Positions 45,273 to 54,452 of a stretch of 64,000 nt of DNA are shown one piece after another. Where the stretch lies: contig NZ_KB907805.1 of assembly GCF_000382225.1 (NCBI RefSeq), positions 124,001-188,000 on the forward strand, in the 5' to 3' direction. The stretch's first letter is position 1. Each line of letters starts with the position of its first letter. Made by a program: the position numbers and the translations under genes. This DNA comes from Hymenobacter aerophilus DSM 13606 (GTDB lineage Bacteria > Bacteroidota > Bacteroidia > Cytophagales > Hymenobacteraceae). Below the pieces are notes generated by a model, which ran no database searches, had not been told where the DNA came from, and saw only the letters and a list, made by a program, of their open reading frames with translations.

Positions 45273-45674
45273 TTAGTCGTGGGCGGGCTTGGCAGGGCCG
45301 CTGGGGGCATCCTCGCCGAATTCCTGGTCCTGAGTGCGCACGCTGTTGCCCATCTCGTAGCTGCCCTCTACCCCAAAACCGGGGCCGGTGTTGGGCTGAG
45401 CCGTGTCGGAGTGGTCGTTGCCGCCCTGAGGCACGCCTTCGCCACCGCCGATGGCCAGGTTTTCGAGCTGGTCCTTCTGGTCGGCGCGCTGGGTGTAGCC
45501 GCCGGCGCCGGTGTTGCGCAGGGCCGAAGGGTCGGAGGCGTCTTTGCCGTTGCTGAGCAGCTCGTCGTACTCCTGCTTTTCTTTCAGCTGCTCATTATCA
45601 GGAATGGCGCTTTGCTGCTCGTTTACTACTTGCTTGTTGGTGTTGAGGTCGTCTTGCTGATTGGAGGTAGCCAT
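45273..45674 (-). CDS. Small hydrophilic protein, function unknown
   Basis: 133 residues, very rich in Gln, Asn, Asp, Gly and Glu (NQQDDLNTNKQVVNEQQ; GGGEGVPQGGNDHSDT), with no Cys, one Phe-poor sequence and no signal peptide. Composition resembles hydrophilins and other disordered stress proteins. I do not recognise a family. The compositional bias and own terminator suggest a real gene rather than a shadow. Confidence 0.6.
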   Translation of the reverse strand: MATSNQQDDLNTNKQVVNEQQSAIPDNEQLKEKQEYDELLSNGKDASDPSALRNTGAGGYTQRADQKDQLENLAIGGGEGVPQGGNDHSDTAQPNTGPGFGVEGSYEMGNSVRTQDQEFGEDAPSGPAKPAHD

Positions 45675-45871
45675 AGAGGAAGTCGTGAAGTGAGGGAAGA
45701 TGCTTGCTGTACGCGGCGGCCGGCGCCGGGGTTAAGGCGGAAGGCGGGCACTTTTCGGTTCCGGCCCGGTTTAACTCAACTTTGAAATACCTTGCAGGCG
45801 CAAGTCCGCCCGGCCCGCTGGTAGTACAACCGTTTCGGCCGGGTTTCGTTTTTCTGCTTCTTCGCAACGCT

Positions 45872-47206
45872 ATGCACCTCGTTATCATCGGCAACGGCAT
45901 TACGGGCGTAACGGCCGCCCTCACGGTGCGGCGGTTGCAGCCCGGGGCCCGCATCACGCTCGTGTCGGCCGAAAGCGCCCACCACTTCTCGCGCCCCGCC
46001 CTGATGTACGTGTACCTGGGCGATATGCGCTACCAGGACATCAAGCCCTACGAAGACTGGTTCTGGGCCGAAAACCGCCTGGAGCTGGTGCACGCCACCG
46101 CCACCGGCCTCGATGCCGCCGTCCAAACCGTGCAGCTCGACAGTGGCGCGGTGCTTAGCTACGACAAGCTGCTGCTGGCCACCGGCTCGCGGGGCCGCCG
46201 CGGCACCTGGCCCGGCTCGGAGCTGACCGGCGTGCAAACCTTCGTGACGCTGCCCGACCTGGAGCTGATGACCCGCGACACCCGCCAGGGCGTGCGCGAG
46301 GCCGTGGTGGTGGGCGGCGGGCTGATTGGGGTGGAGCTGGCCGAGATGCTGGCCGCCAAGGGCATCCGGGTTACCATACTCATCCGCGACACGCGGTATT
46401 GGGGCTCGGTGCTGCCGCCCGAGGAAGCCGCGCTGGTGCAGCGCCAGCTCGATGCCCACCATATCGTATGCCGCTACGGCGCCGAGCTGCAGGAAATTGT
46501 GGCCGATGAAACCGGCCGGGTGCGGGCCGTGCGCACCACCACCGGCCAGGAATTGCCCTGCCAGTGGCTGGGCCTGGCCATCGGCGTCGAGCCCAACCTA
46601 GATCTGGCCCGGGCCGGCGGACTGGAAACCGACAAAGGCATTCTGGTAGACGCGCACCTGCAAACCAGCGCCCCCAACGTGTACGCGGCCGGCGACTGCG
46701 CCCAGCTGCGCGAATTTGCCCGGGGCGAGGTAGCCGTGGAGCAGCTCTGGTACACCGGCCGCCAGCAGGGCGAAACCGTGGGCCACACCCTGTGCAACGC
46801 CGCCGCGCCCCGCCCCTACCGCCGCGGCCAGTGGTTCAACTCGGCCAAGTTCTTCGACCTCGAATACCAGACCTACGGCCGCGTGCCCGCCGAACCCGTG
46901 CCCCACGAGCACAGTTTCTGCTGGCAGCACCCCACCCGCGAGGCCCTGCTGCGCATCAACTTCCGGGCTGATACGCTGGCCGTAACGGGCCTGAACGTGC
47001 TGGGCCTGCGCCAGCGCCACGACACCTGGGCCGCCTGGCTGCGGGCCGGCACACCCGTTACCGAAGTGCTGGCCAACCTGGGCGCCGCCAACTTCGACCC
47101 CGAGTTTTTTCGCCAGTACGAGAAGGTGATTGTGGCCAGCTTCAACCAGCGGTTTCCGCAGCACGCGGTGCAGCTGCGCCGCCGTAAGGGCCTGTTCCGC
47201 GTATAG
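45872..47206 (+). CDS. FAD/NAD(P)-dependent oxidoreductase, NirB/rubredoxin-reductase-like
   Basis: 444 residues. FAD-binding motif IIGNGITGVTAA (5-16), middle NAD(P) motif VVVGGGLIGVELAEML, and the FAD-closing motif NVYAAGDCAQL. The C-terminal 110 residues form an extra domain. Family members pass electrons from NAD(P)H to iron-sulfur partners; the two genes downstream include a 4Fe-4S membrane protein, which may be the acceptor. Start ATG at 45872; the longer frame upstream runs over the promoter. Confidence 0.82.
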   Translation: MHLVIIGNGITGVTAALTVRRLQPGARITLVSAESAHHFSRPALMYVYLGDMRYQDIKPYEDWFWAENRLELVHATATGLDAAVQTVQLDSGAVLSYDKLLLATGSRGRRGTWPGSELTGVQTFVTLPDLELMTRDTRQGVREAVVVGGGLIGVELAEMLAAKGIRVTILIRDTRYWGSVLPPEEAALVQRQLDAHHIVCRYGAELQEIVADETGRVRAVRTTTGQELPCQWLGLAIGVEPNLDLARAGGLETDKGILVDAHLQTSAPNVYAAGDCAQLREFARGEVAVEQLWYTGRQQGETVGHTLCNAAAPRPYRRGQWFNSAKFFDLEYQTYGRVPAEPVPHEHSFCWQHPTREALLRINFRADTLAVTGLNVLGLRQRHDTWAAWLRAGTPVTEVLANLGAANFDPEFFRQYEKVIVASFNQRFPQHAVQLRRRKGLFRV

Positions 47207-47244
47207 CTCAGCGGCCTTTCTTGCCTTTATTTTCCCCTTTCCGC

Positions 47245-47469
47245 ATGGATTTCAACAAGCTTTACCATCCCAGCGCCCTCAACAGCTTCCAGTACATTGC
47301 CGTGGTGGGCGCCATCATGAGCGGGGCCGCCCAGCTCATTATTCACCTGCTCGACTACCCCCGCCCCGAAGGCTACCTGTACCTGTACTGGTGCTGGCTG
47401 GGCCTCTACATCTTCGGCTCGGTGCTCAACCTGTTCGGCAAGCCCAACGACGGCCACCACCATCATTAG
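47245..47469 (+). CDS. Small membrane protein with His-rich end
   Basis: 74 residues with two hydrophobic segments (IAVVGAIMSGAAQLIIHLL and LYWCWLGLYIFGSVLNLF) and a C-terminal DGHHHH that could bind metal. It lies 38 bp after the FAD oxidoreductase gene. No family recognised. Confidence 0.6.
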   Translation: MDFNKLYHPSALNSFQYIAVVGAIMSGAAQLIIHLLDYPRPEGYLYLYWCWLGLYIFGSVLNLFGKPNDGHHHH

Positions 47470-47502
47470 AGGTGAGAAGTGAGAAGTGGGGAAAGGAACG
47501 TC

Positions 47503-47652
47503 ATTGCGAGCAGCGCGAAGCAATCTGGCTGGGCAAAATGACACGTATTTTCAAGCGAAAAGCTCCTATTCAGCGCGGCTATTTAAGAGGCCTCCTCCTC
47601 ACAGAACTTTGCTCGTGATTCCCCCGGATTGCTTCGCGCTGCTCGCAATGAC
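47503..47652. repeat. REP-like palindrome, family B
   Basis: Ends GTCATTGCGAGCAGCGCGAAG and complement. The 90-bp centre is not strongly paired. A short one-sided run of GTGAGAAG units (47472-47487) precedes it. It lies between the small membrane protein and the 4Fe-4S protein. Confidence 0.85.
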
Positions 47653-47676
47653 GCTCTTTCAACCAAGCACTACCAA

Positions 47677-49053
47677 ATGACTTCTGCCCAAACCCTCACC
47701 GCCGACGCGCCGCTACCCGAGGTGGTGGGCACCGAAAAGCTGCTGCTGACGCTGGTGGCGCTGGGGCTGTTGCTGCTGCTGCCCGCTGCCTTCGATGCCG
47801 ACGCCTACCGGGCGCACGCCTGCTTTTACGCGGCGCTGGCGCTCATCAGCGCCGGTACGCTGGGCTGGGCCGCCTGGAAATACGGCCGCCGACCGCCGGG
47901 CGTGCACCACCACAACCTGTGGCTGCGGGCCAGCACCAGCCGCGGGGCCGTGGCCTGGATTACGGGCATCGTGCTCACCGGCTTCTACGTCATCCTCTAC
48001 TGGTTCAGCAACCCCGACGACCAGGGTAATTTCGGGCCGCTCAACCAGCTCGTCCACGCCCTCGACCCGGTCAGCCAGTGGCTGCGCAACCGGCCCTCCG
48101 ACCAGTGGTTTCTCTACGGCACCTTCTACACGCTGGCCATTCTGCTGATGGGCGGCCGGGCGCTCTGGAAGTACCGCCACTCGCCCTACCACCTCATCCG
48201 CACCGGCTCGCTGATATTCTTTCAGCTGGGGTTTGCCTTCCTGCTGCCGGGGCTGCTGCTGGCCTTCCAGCGGCCCGAGTTCTACTTCAGCTACTTCTGG
48301 CCCCTCAAGCAGGAATACCTGTTTCCGGGTACCGTAAGCTATTTGCTGAAGGATGGCGGGCCGGGGCTGGGCGTGTTCATGGTGTTCTGGACGGCCGTCA
48401 TTTCCTTCGTGGGCGTGCCGGTGCTCACCTACTTTTTCGGCAAGCGCTGGTACTGCTCGTGGGTGTGCGGCTGCGGCGGCCTGGCCGAAACCGCCGGCGA
48501 CCCCTACCGCCAGCTCGCCGACAAAAGCCGCACCGCCTGGAAGTGGGAAGTGCGCATCATTTACACTGTGCTGGTACTCATTGTACTGCTGACCGCCCTG
48601 TTGTGGGTGGGCGCTTCGGGCGCGGTGCCGGCGTTGGAGGGCATCACCCAGCCGCTGAGCCAGGCCTACGGTTTCGCCATCGGCTCGGTGTTTTCGGGCG
48701 TGATTGGGGTGGGGTTTTACCCGTTGATGGGGGCGCGGGTGTGGTGCCGGTTTGGCTGCCCGATGGCCACTTACCTGGGGCTGCTCCAGAAGCACTTCTC
48801 GCGTTTCCGCATCACCACCAACGGCGCCCAGTGCATCTCGTGCGGCAACTGCTCCAACGTCTGCGAAATGGGCATTGATGTGAAGCAGTACGCCCAGCGT
48901 GGCGAGCCCATCATCCGGGCCTCCTGCGTGGGCTGCGGCATGTGCTCCACGGCCTGCCCCCGCGGCGTGCTCAACCTAGAAAATGGCCCCCGCGACAACC
49001 GCTACCAGGCCTCCCCGCTCATTTCGGCCGACTCGCTGCGGATATTGAGCTGA
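47677..49053 (+). CDS. 4Fe-4S membrane protein, NapH/CcoG-like
   Basis: 458 residues. About six transmembrane segments in the first 370 residues, with a conserved CSWVCGCGGL loop and CRFGCPMATYL, then two 4Fe-4S clusters, CISCGNCSNVCEMGI and CVGCGMCSTACP. This is the NapH/CcoG-type layout for moving electrons from quinol or a flavoprotein. Substrate unknown. The FAD oxidoreductase two genes upstream in the same direction is a plausible partner. Start ATG at 47677 directly follows the repeat. Confidence 0.82.
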   Translation: MTSAQTLTADAPLPEVVGTEKLLLTLVALGLLLLLPAAFDADAYRAHACFYAALALISAGTLGWAAWKYGRRPPGVHHHNLWLRASTSRGAVAWITGIVLTGFYVILYWFSNPDDQGNFGPLNQLVHALDPVSQWLRNRPSDQWFLYGTFYTLAILLMGGRALWKYRHSPYHLIRTGSLIFFQLGFAFLLPGLLLAFQRPEFYFSYFWPLKQEYLFPGTVSYLLKDGGPGLGVFMVFWTAVISFVGVPVLTYFFGKRWYCSWVCGCGGLAETAGDPYRQLADKSRTAWKWEVRIIYTVLVLIVLLTALLWVGASGAVPALEGITQPLSQAYGFAIGSVFSGVIGVGFYPLMGARVWCRFGCPMATYLGLLQKHFSRFRITTNGAQCISCGNCSNVCEMGIDVKQYAQRGEPIIRASCVGCGMCSTACPRGVLNLENGPRDNRYQASPLISADSLRILS

Positions 49054-49077
49054 GTGTGCCCGGCACCAGCACGAAAC

Positions 49078-49122
49078 AGGCGGGCTGACAATCGTTGCAA
49101 CGATTGTCAGCCCGCCTCACTT
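49078..49122. terminator. Perfect 40-bp palindromic terminator
   Basis: A 20-bp arm starting AGGCGGGCTGACAATCG meets its exact complement with no loop (49078-49117), followed by TTTTC. It serves the convergent 4Fe-4S and bcp genes. Confidence 0.8.
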
Positions 49123-49144
49123 TTCTTGCTTCCTCTCAGCTTCC

Positions 49145-49606
49145 TTAGCTCTTCGCCAGTTTCGTCAACACTTCCTTGGTTTTGCTGACGTGGTCGGCGG
49201 CGTTGCTCAGCGAGTTAAAGATGTACTGGATAACGCCCTGCTCATCGATAACGAACGTGACGCGGCCGGGCAGCAGGCCCAGCAGGGCGCGGGGCACCTC
49301 GTAGAGCTTGCGCACTTGCCCGTCGGTGTCGGCGAGCAGCGGGAAGGGCAGGCGGTGCTTGCCGGCGAACTGCTGGTGCGAGGCTTCCGAGTCGGAACTG
49401 ACGCCTACTACTTCGGCCCCGAGGTCCTGGAAATCCTGGTATTCGTCGCGGAACGAGCAGGCCTGGGTGGTGCAGCCGGGCGTGTTGTCGCGGGGGTAGA
49501 AGTAGAGCACCACGCTGCGCTGGCCGCGCAAATCGCTCAGGCGAAATGTGTCGCCGGTAGCGGTGGGCAGGGAAAAATCAGGGGCCTGGTCGCCAATCTG
49601 GAGCAT
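49145..49606 (-). CDS. bcp: Thioredoxin-dependent peroxiredoxin Bcp
   Basis: 153 residues. Peroxidatic Cys45 in NTPGCTTQAC and resolving Cys50 in the same helix, the BCP pattern. It removes hydroperoxides with thioredoxin. Start ATG at 49606; the longer frame upstream lacks similarity. Confidence 0.92.
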   Translation of the reverse strand: MLQIGDQAPDFSLPTATGDTFRLSDLRGQRSVVLYFYPRDNTPGCTTQACSFRDEYQDFQDLGAEVVGVSSDSEASHQQFAGKHRLPFPLLADTDGQVRKLYEVPRALLGLLPGRVTFVIDEQGVIQYIFNSLSNAADHVSKTKEVLTKLAKS

Positions 49607-49864
49607 AGGATGAGGGCGGCGCGGGGGCCGGTAGCGGGGCGCGGGGTTGCGCCGGTTCAGCCCAACAGCGGGCCGGCGTAAAAGTAGGCCAAAACTGCCG
49701 ATGCGCCCCGCCGCCCGGCCAGCCTGCCGCAAGCGCAGCCGTAGCCCGGCAGAAGCCGGGGCATCTGTGCATCTTTGCACCGCTTTTGGGGCCGGCAGCC
49801 GTTTGCCCGGAAGCGGCCGGGCGCTTACTGCGGGCTGGCCCCCTCCCTCCTCCCCGTTTTCTGC

Positions 49865-50554
49865 ATGCTCATCGACGTTATCATTCCCGCTTTCAACGAG
49901 GAGCAATCCATTGGCCGCGTGCTGGCCGAAATTCCGGCCGGACTGGTGCGCGAGGTGGTGGTAGTCGATAACAACTCGCGCGACCAGACCGGGGCCGTGG
50001 CCGCCGCCGCCGGGGCCACCGTGCTGCGCGAGCCCCGCCCCGGCTACGGCTACGCCTGCCTGGCCGGCATGGCCCACGCCTTCGCCCGCCCCGCAGCCGA
50101 GCAGGCCGACATCATCGTGTTTCTCGACGGCGACTACTCCGATTTCCCCGCCGACATGACGGCGCTGGTGCAGCCCATCATAACGGGCGAGGCCGATATG
50201 GTGATTGGCTCGCGGGCCCTGGGCGAGCGGGAAAGTGGTTCGATGCTGCCCCAGCAGCTATTTGGCAACTGGCTGGCCACTAGCCTGCTGCGCTGGTTCT
50301 ACGGCGCCCGCTTCACCGACCTGGGCCCGTTTCGGGCAATCCGGCGCGAGGCGCTGCAACGTATCGGCATGCAGGATACCACCTACGGCTGGACGGTGGA
50401 GATGCAGCTCAAGGCCGCCAAGCTCGGGCTGCGCTCCGCCGAAGTGCCCGTGCGCTACCGTCGCCGAATCGGGGTCAGCAAGGTGTCGGGCACCGTGAAA
50501 GGCACCCTGGGCGCCGGCTACAAGATTCTCTGGACGATTTTTCGGTATTTGTGA
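49865..50554 (+). CDS. Glycosyltransferase family 2, polyprenyl-phosphate type
   Basis: 229 residues. DPM1-like GT2 with IDVIIPAFNEEQSIG, VVDNNSRDQTG, the DxD form FLDGDYSD and the later YGWTVEMQLKAA. There is no membrane segment at the end, so it is a soluble or peripheral form of the dolichyl-phosphate-type transferases. It starts a co-directional set of three glycosyltransferase genes, which lie next to the arsenosugar-type locus on the opposite strand. Confidence 0.82.
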   Translation: MLIDVIIPAFNEEQSIGRVLAEIPAGLVREVVVVDNNSRDQTGAVAAAAGATVLREPRPGYGYACLAGMAHAFARPAAEQADIIVFLDGDYSDFPADMTALVQPIITGEADMVIGSRALGERESGSMLPQQLFGNWLATSLLRWFYGARFTDLGPFRAIRREALQRIGMQDTTYGWTVEMQLKAAKLGLRSAEVPVRYRRRIGVSKVSGTVKGTLGAGYKILWTIFRYL

Positions 50555-50559
50555 AGTTG

Positions 50560-50780
50560 GTGAGGAGGTGATGGGGTGAAAAGGTAGGTTGTCACTCTGA
50601 GCGGAGCGAAGAATCTCGCGTGCATTAGTGGCTCCTGACGTTAGGATTTACTTTGGCACGCGAGATTCTTCGCTCCGCTCAGAATGACAACCCACCTTTT
50701 CACCCCATCACCTCCTCACCCCATCACCTCCTCACCCCATCACCTCCTCACCCCATCACCTCCTCACCCGCTCACCCCTA
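50560..50780. repeat. Nested composite palindrome: 16-bp units around REP-like family C
   Basis: The right side has four copies of the 16-bp unit CACCCCATCACCTCCT (50701-50764) and a remnant; the left side has only about one and a half (GTGAGGAGGTGATGGGGTG, 50560-50580). Between them lies a REP-like palindrome at 50588-50693 (GTCACTCTGAGCGGAGCG ... complement). Confidence 0.85.
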
Positions 50781-50781
50781 A

Positions 50782-52272
50782 ATGCTTGCTCTGCAAATTC
50801 TGCTGATAACAGTGTACGGCCTGTGCCTGCTGCTGCTGCTGGGGTTCAGCCTCACGCAATGGCAACTGACGCGGCTGGCCCGGCGGGTGTACGCCGCTCC
50901 CGTGCCGCCCGTCCCCCCGGCCCCCGCCGAGTGGCCGACCCTGACGGTGCAGCTGCCGCTCTACAACGAGCCATTTGTAGTCGAGCGCCTCATCGACGCC
51001 TGCGCCGCCCTCAACTACCCTGCCGGCCGCCTCCACGTGCAGGTGCTCGACGATTCGACCGACGAAACCGTGGCTCTGGCCGCGGCCCGTGTGCAGCACC
51101 ACGCCGCCCGGGGCCTGCACATTACGCACGAGCGGCGGACTGAGCGCACCGGCTTCAAGGCCGGCGCGCTGGCCTACGGCCTCACGCGCACCGAAGGCGA
51201 GCTGGTGGCCATTTTCGACGCTGACTTCCTGCCCAAGCCTGATTTCCTGCGCCAGACGGTACCGCACTTTTTCGGCCCCGACAGCGCCCGCACCGGCGTG
51301 GTACAAACGCGCTGGGGCCACCTCAACGAAGATTACTCGCTGCTGACCGAATTGCAGGCTTTCGGGCTGAACGCGCACTTTTTCGTGGAGCAGGTGGGCC
51401 GGCAGGCGGGCGGGCACTTCCTGAACTTCAACGGCACGGGCGGTATCTGGCGGCGCGCCTGCATCGAAGACGCCGGCGGCTGGCACGCCGACACGCTCAC
51501 CGAAGACCTCGACCTGAGCTACCGCGCCCAGCTGCGCGGCTGGCACTTCCACTACCTGCCTCAGGTCGCCGCCCCCGCCGAGTTGCCGATTACCATGGAC
51601 GCGCTCAAGTCGCAGCAGTTCCGCTGGACCAAGGGCGCGGCCGAAACGGCCCGCAAGCACCTGGGGCAGGTGTGGCGCTCGAAGCAGCCGCTTGGCACCC
51701 GGCTGCACGCCACGTTCCATTTGCTCAACAGCGCCGTATTTCTGGCCATTCTGCTGATGGCCGTGCTGAGCGTGCCGCTGGTATTTGTGCGGGCGCTGGG
51801 GGCCGAGCAGCTGCGGCCGGTGTTCTATCTGGCCGCGTTTTTCCTGCTGGCGCTGGTGCCGCTCACGTTCTATTTCCGCACCGCCTGGCAGCAGGTGGCC
51901 CGCACGCGGCCGGCCCCGATGGGCTTCGCGGGGCAGTTGCTGCTGTTTCTGGCGTTTTCAATGGGGCTGAGCCTGCACAACTCCCGGGCCGTGTTGCTGG
52001 GGCTGCTGGGCCAGCGTAGCGCGTTTATCCGCACGCCGAAGCTGGGCTCGGGGGCCAGCAAAGCGGCCGGCGCAGGCAGCTGGCGCAACCGCCGCTACCG
52101 CACCAGCCGGCTGCTGGGCGGCCTCACGCTGCTCGAAGGCCTGCTGGCCGCCTACTTCCTGTTCGGCATCGGGGCCGGCCTCTACCTGCACGAGTACGGC
52201 CTGCTGCCCACCCACCTGCTGCTGGCCACCGGCTACGGGCTGGTGTTCTACTACTCGCTCCGCCACGCCTGA
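50782..52272 (+). CDS. Membrane glycosyltransferase, cellulose-synthase-like GT2
   Basis: 496 residues. N-terminal membrane segment, then a CESA-type GT2 domain: VQLPLYNEPFVVERLIDACA, DDSTDETVALA, the DAD motif FDADFLPKP, ending TEDLDLSYRAQ and the QQFRWTKG (Q/RxxRW) motif. Four more C-terminal transmembrane segments follow. Processive beta-glycan synthases and related mannan/glucan synthases have this layout. The short 2-codon gap after the repeat makes ATG 50782 the only choice. Confidence 0.87.
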   Translation: MLALQILLITVYGLCLLLLLGFSLTQWQLTRLARRVYAAPVPPVPPAPAEWPTLTVQLPLYNEPFVVERLIDACAALNYPAGRLHVQVLDDSTDETVALAAARVQHHAARGLHITHERRTERTGFKAGALAYGLTRTEGELVAIFDADFLPKPDFLRQTVPHFFGPDSARTGVVQTRWGHLNEDYSLLTELQAFGLNAHFFVEQVGRQAGGHFLNFNGTGGIWRRACIEDAGGWHADTLTEDLDLSYRAQLRGWHFHYLPQVAAPAELPITMDALKSQQFRWTKGAAETARKHLGQVWRSKQPLGTRLHATFHLLNSAVFLAILLMAVLSVPLVFVRALGAEQLRPVFYLAAFFLLALVPLTFYFRTAWQQVARTRPAPMGFAGQLLLFLAFSMGLSLHNSRAVLLGLLGQRSAFIRTPKLGSGASKAAGAGSWRNRRYRTSRLLGGLTLLEGLLAAYFLFGIGAGLYLHEYGLLPTHLLLATGYGLVFYYSLRHA

Positions 52273-52300
52273 TTGAGGGACTTGGAGCTTAGGAACAGAA

Positions 52301-52400
52301 GAACGTCATTCAGAGCGAAGCGAAGAATCTCGCGTGAATCGTTGAACGAACCGTGCAACGCAGCCCGAGCAAGATTCTTCGCTTCGCTCTGAATGACGCT
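52301..52400. repeat. REP-like palindrome, family C
   Basis: Arms GAACGTCATTCAGAGCGAAGC and complement, centre about 35 bp. It lies between two co-directional glycosyltransferase genes. Confidence 0.88.
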
Positions 52401-52424
52401 CCTTTACCAATTCAGTCTCTCAAT

Positions 52425-53759
52425 ATGAAACCCGCCCACCTCGCCGCCCTATTGCTGAGCGCCGCCGCCTACGGGCTGCTGGCGTACGCGACACCGCGGC
52501 CGGCGTTTGGGCAGTTGGCGGGGCTGCTGGTGCTGGCGTTCGGGCTGTATGTCTGGCTGCTGAAAACGGGCCTGCCGCTGCGCCAGGGGCTGCTGGCGGC
52601 GCTACTCCTGCGCCTGCTTTGGCTGCCCGCCCTGCCTGCTTTGTCCGACGACTACCACCGCTTCCGCTGGGACGGCCTGTTGCTCAGTCAGGGCCAGAAC
52701 CCCTACCGCTACCGCCCGGACGAGCTGACGGGCCCTAATTCAGCAGCGGAAACGCACAATCAACAACTGGCAACCATCTACCCCCGCCTCAACTCGCCCC
52801 ACTACTACTCGGTGTACCCGCCCGTCGATCAGGCGGTATTCGGGCTGGCCGCGTGGTTGTTTCCGGATTCAGAGCGCGGCTTTGTGGTGGCGTTGCGGGT
52901 GCTGTTGCTGCTGGCCGAAGCGGCCACGGCCGGGCTGCTGCTGGCGCTGCTGCGGCAGTTCGGGCAGCCGCCAAAACGGGCGCTGTGGTACCTGCTGAAT
53001 CCGCTGGTTATGGTGGAGCTGACCGGCAACCTGCACTTCGAGGGGCTGGTGGGCTGCTTTCTGCTACTGATGCTGTGGCTGCTGGCGCGGGGCCGAGCGG
53101 CGGCGGGCGGCGCCGCACTGGCGCTGGCCGTGGCTACGAAGCTGCTGCCGCTGCTGGTGCTGCCGCTGCTGCTGCGCCGCCTGCCGTGGCCCCGGCTACT
53201 CCGCTTTGGACTGGCGCTGGCGGTGGTGCTGGCGGCGTTGTTTATGCCGTTTCTGAGCCTGGAGTTGGTCGAGAACATCGGGCGTAGCCTGAACCTGTAC
53301 TTCCGCTCCTTCGAGTTCAACGCCAGCATATATTACCTGGCCCGGGCGGCCGGACAGTGGCTCTCAGGCTACAACCAGATTGCCCTGCTTGGGCCTGCGC
53401 TGGCACTACTGACGGCTACGGGCGGACTGCTGCTAGCCGCCACCGAGCGGCGCCCCACCTGGGCCACGCTGCCGCGGGCGCTGCTGCTGCTGCTTACGTT
53501 GTATTTTCTGCTGGCCACTACTGTGCATCCGTGGTACCTGGCGCCGCTGGTGCTGCTGAGCTGCTTCACGCGGGCTCGCTACGCGCTGGTGTGGTCGGGC
53601 ATGATTGGGCTGTCGTACGCCGCCTACCGGACCACGGCCTACACCGAAAGTCTGGGGCTGGTGGCCCTGGAGTATGGCGTGGTGCTGGCCGTGCTGCTGC
53701 TCGATTTCCGGCAGGGCCGACTCCGAGGGCCGGAAGTTTCGGAAACTTCAGTGGTTTAG
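52425..53759 (+). CDS. Polytopic GT-C mannosyltransferase-like protein
   Basis: 444 residues with about 11 membrane segments; the first loop holds SDDYHRFRWDG, an acidic pair with basic neighbours as in GT-C mannosyltransferases that use polyprenyl-phosphate sugars, and the LNSPHYYSVYPP stretch is typical of the GT87/PIG-M-like group. It probably uses the lipid-linked sugar made by the 49865 enzyme. Its stop codon overlaps that of the next gene (opposite strand) by 3 bp. Confidence 0.75.
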   Translation: MKPAHLAALLLSAAAYGLLAYATPRPAFGQLAGLLVLAFGLYVWLLKTGLPLRQGLLAALLLRLLWLPALPALSDDYHRFRWDGLLLSQGQNPYRYRPDELTGPNSAAETHNQQLATIYPRLNSPHYYSVYPPVDQAVFGLAAWLFPDSERGFVVALRVLLLLAEAATAGLLLALLRQFGQPPKRALWYLLNPLVMVELTGNLHFEGLVGCFLLLMLWLLARGRAAAGGAALALAVATKLLPLLVLPLLLRRLPWPRLLRFGLALAVVLAALFMPFLSLELVENIGRSLNLYFRSFEFNASIYYLARAAGQWLSGYNQIALLGPALALLTATGGLLLAATERRPTWATLPRALLLLLTLYFLLATTVHPWYLAPLVLLSCFTRARYALVWSGMIGLSYAAYRTTAYTESLGLVALEYGVVLAVLLLDFRQGRLRGPEVSETSVV

Positions 53760-54397
53760 CGGGCCGGCTGCTGCGGAGCGTGGGGCAGTGCGGGGCCGGT
53801 GGCCGAAGCCGGGTTTTGGTGCCAGCTGCGCAAATCGTCCACCGTGTCCAAGTCCTGCAGCTCGGGCAGCAGGTGCACCCGCAGGTTCAGCCGGGCGGCG
53901 TCGGCCAGGGTTTCGGCCCGCACGGTGGCGGTGCTCCAGGGCTTGTTGGCGAAGAGTTCAGGATGCAGCCGATTCATGCCCAGCAGATAATACCCGCCAT
54001 CAGCAGCCGGCCCCAGTACCAGGTCGTGGGTTTGCAGGGCCGCGTAGGCTTCCTCCAGATGGGCCGTCAGCAGGCCCGGGCAGTCGGTACCGATGATGAC
54101 GGCGGCTTCGACGGGACGGGCGAAATCATGCGTAAACGCGGCCTGCATTTTCTGACCCAGGTCGCCGGCGGGTTGCGGAAGCTGCTCGAAACCAGTCCAG
54201 TTGGCGGCCGCCGTAGCACTGTTTTCCCCGACCAGCCAGGCCGTTTTGTGCACTGGTAGCGGCGCCACCACGGCGCGGGTGTGGGTCAGCAGCGTCCGGT
54301 AGGCAGCCAGCGCCGCCTCGCTGCCGATGCCGGCGGCCAGCCGGGTTTTTACGCGCCCGAGCTCGGGGTGCCGGGCAAAGATGATAAGCGAATTCAA
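53756..54397 (-). CDS. TIGR04282-type glycosyltransferase (DUF2064)
   Basis: 213 residues. IIFARHPELGRVKTRL at the N-terminus, IGTDCPGLLTAHL and LGPAADGGYYLLGM mark the DUF2064/TIGR04282 group, nucleotide-sugar-transferase-fold proteins that co-occur with ArsS-type radical SAM enzymes and are named arsenosugar-biosynthesis glycosyltransferases. It ends in a short variable tail. It is the last of a run of minus-strand genes from the ECF sigma gene down. Confidence 0.85.
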   Translation of the reverse strand: MNSLIIFARHPELGRVKTRLAAGIGSEAALAAYRTLLTHTRAVVAPLPVHKTAWLVGENSATAAANWTGFEQLPQPAGDLGQKMQAAFTHDFARPVEAAVIIGTDCPGLLTAHLEEAYAALQTHDLVLGPAADGGYYLLGMNRLHPELFANKPWSTATVRAETLADAARLNLRVHLLPELQDLDTVDDLRSWHQNPASATGPALPHAPQQPAR

Positions 54398-54452
54398 CGG
54401 GTAAATAGCTCAGTAAGTGCGTGGAGAAATGTGCCGAGAGGCGTAAGTCAAC

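Noticed and set aside
50701..50764. Four direct 16-bp repeats, possible CRISPR remnant
   Set aside because: The units are adjacent with no spacers, and the complement is found on the other side of the REP, so it is a palindrome arm.
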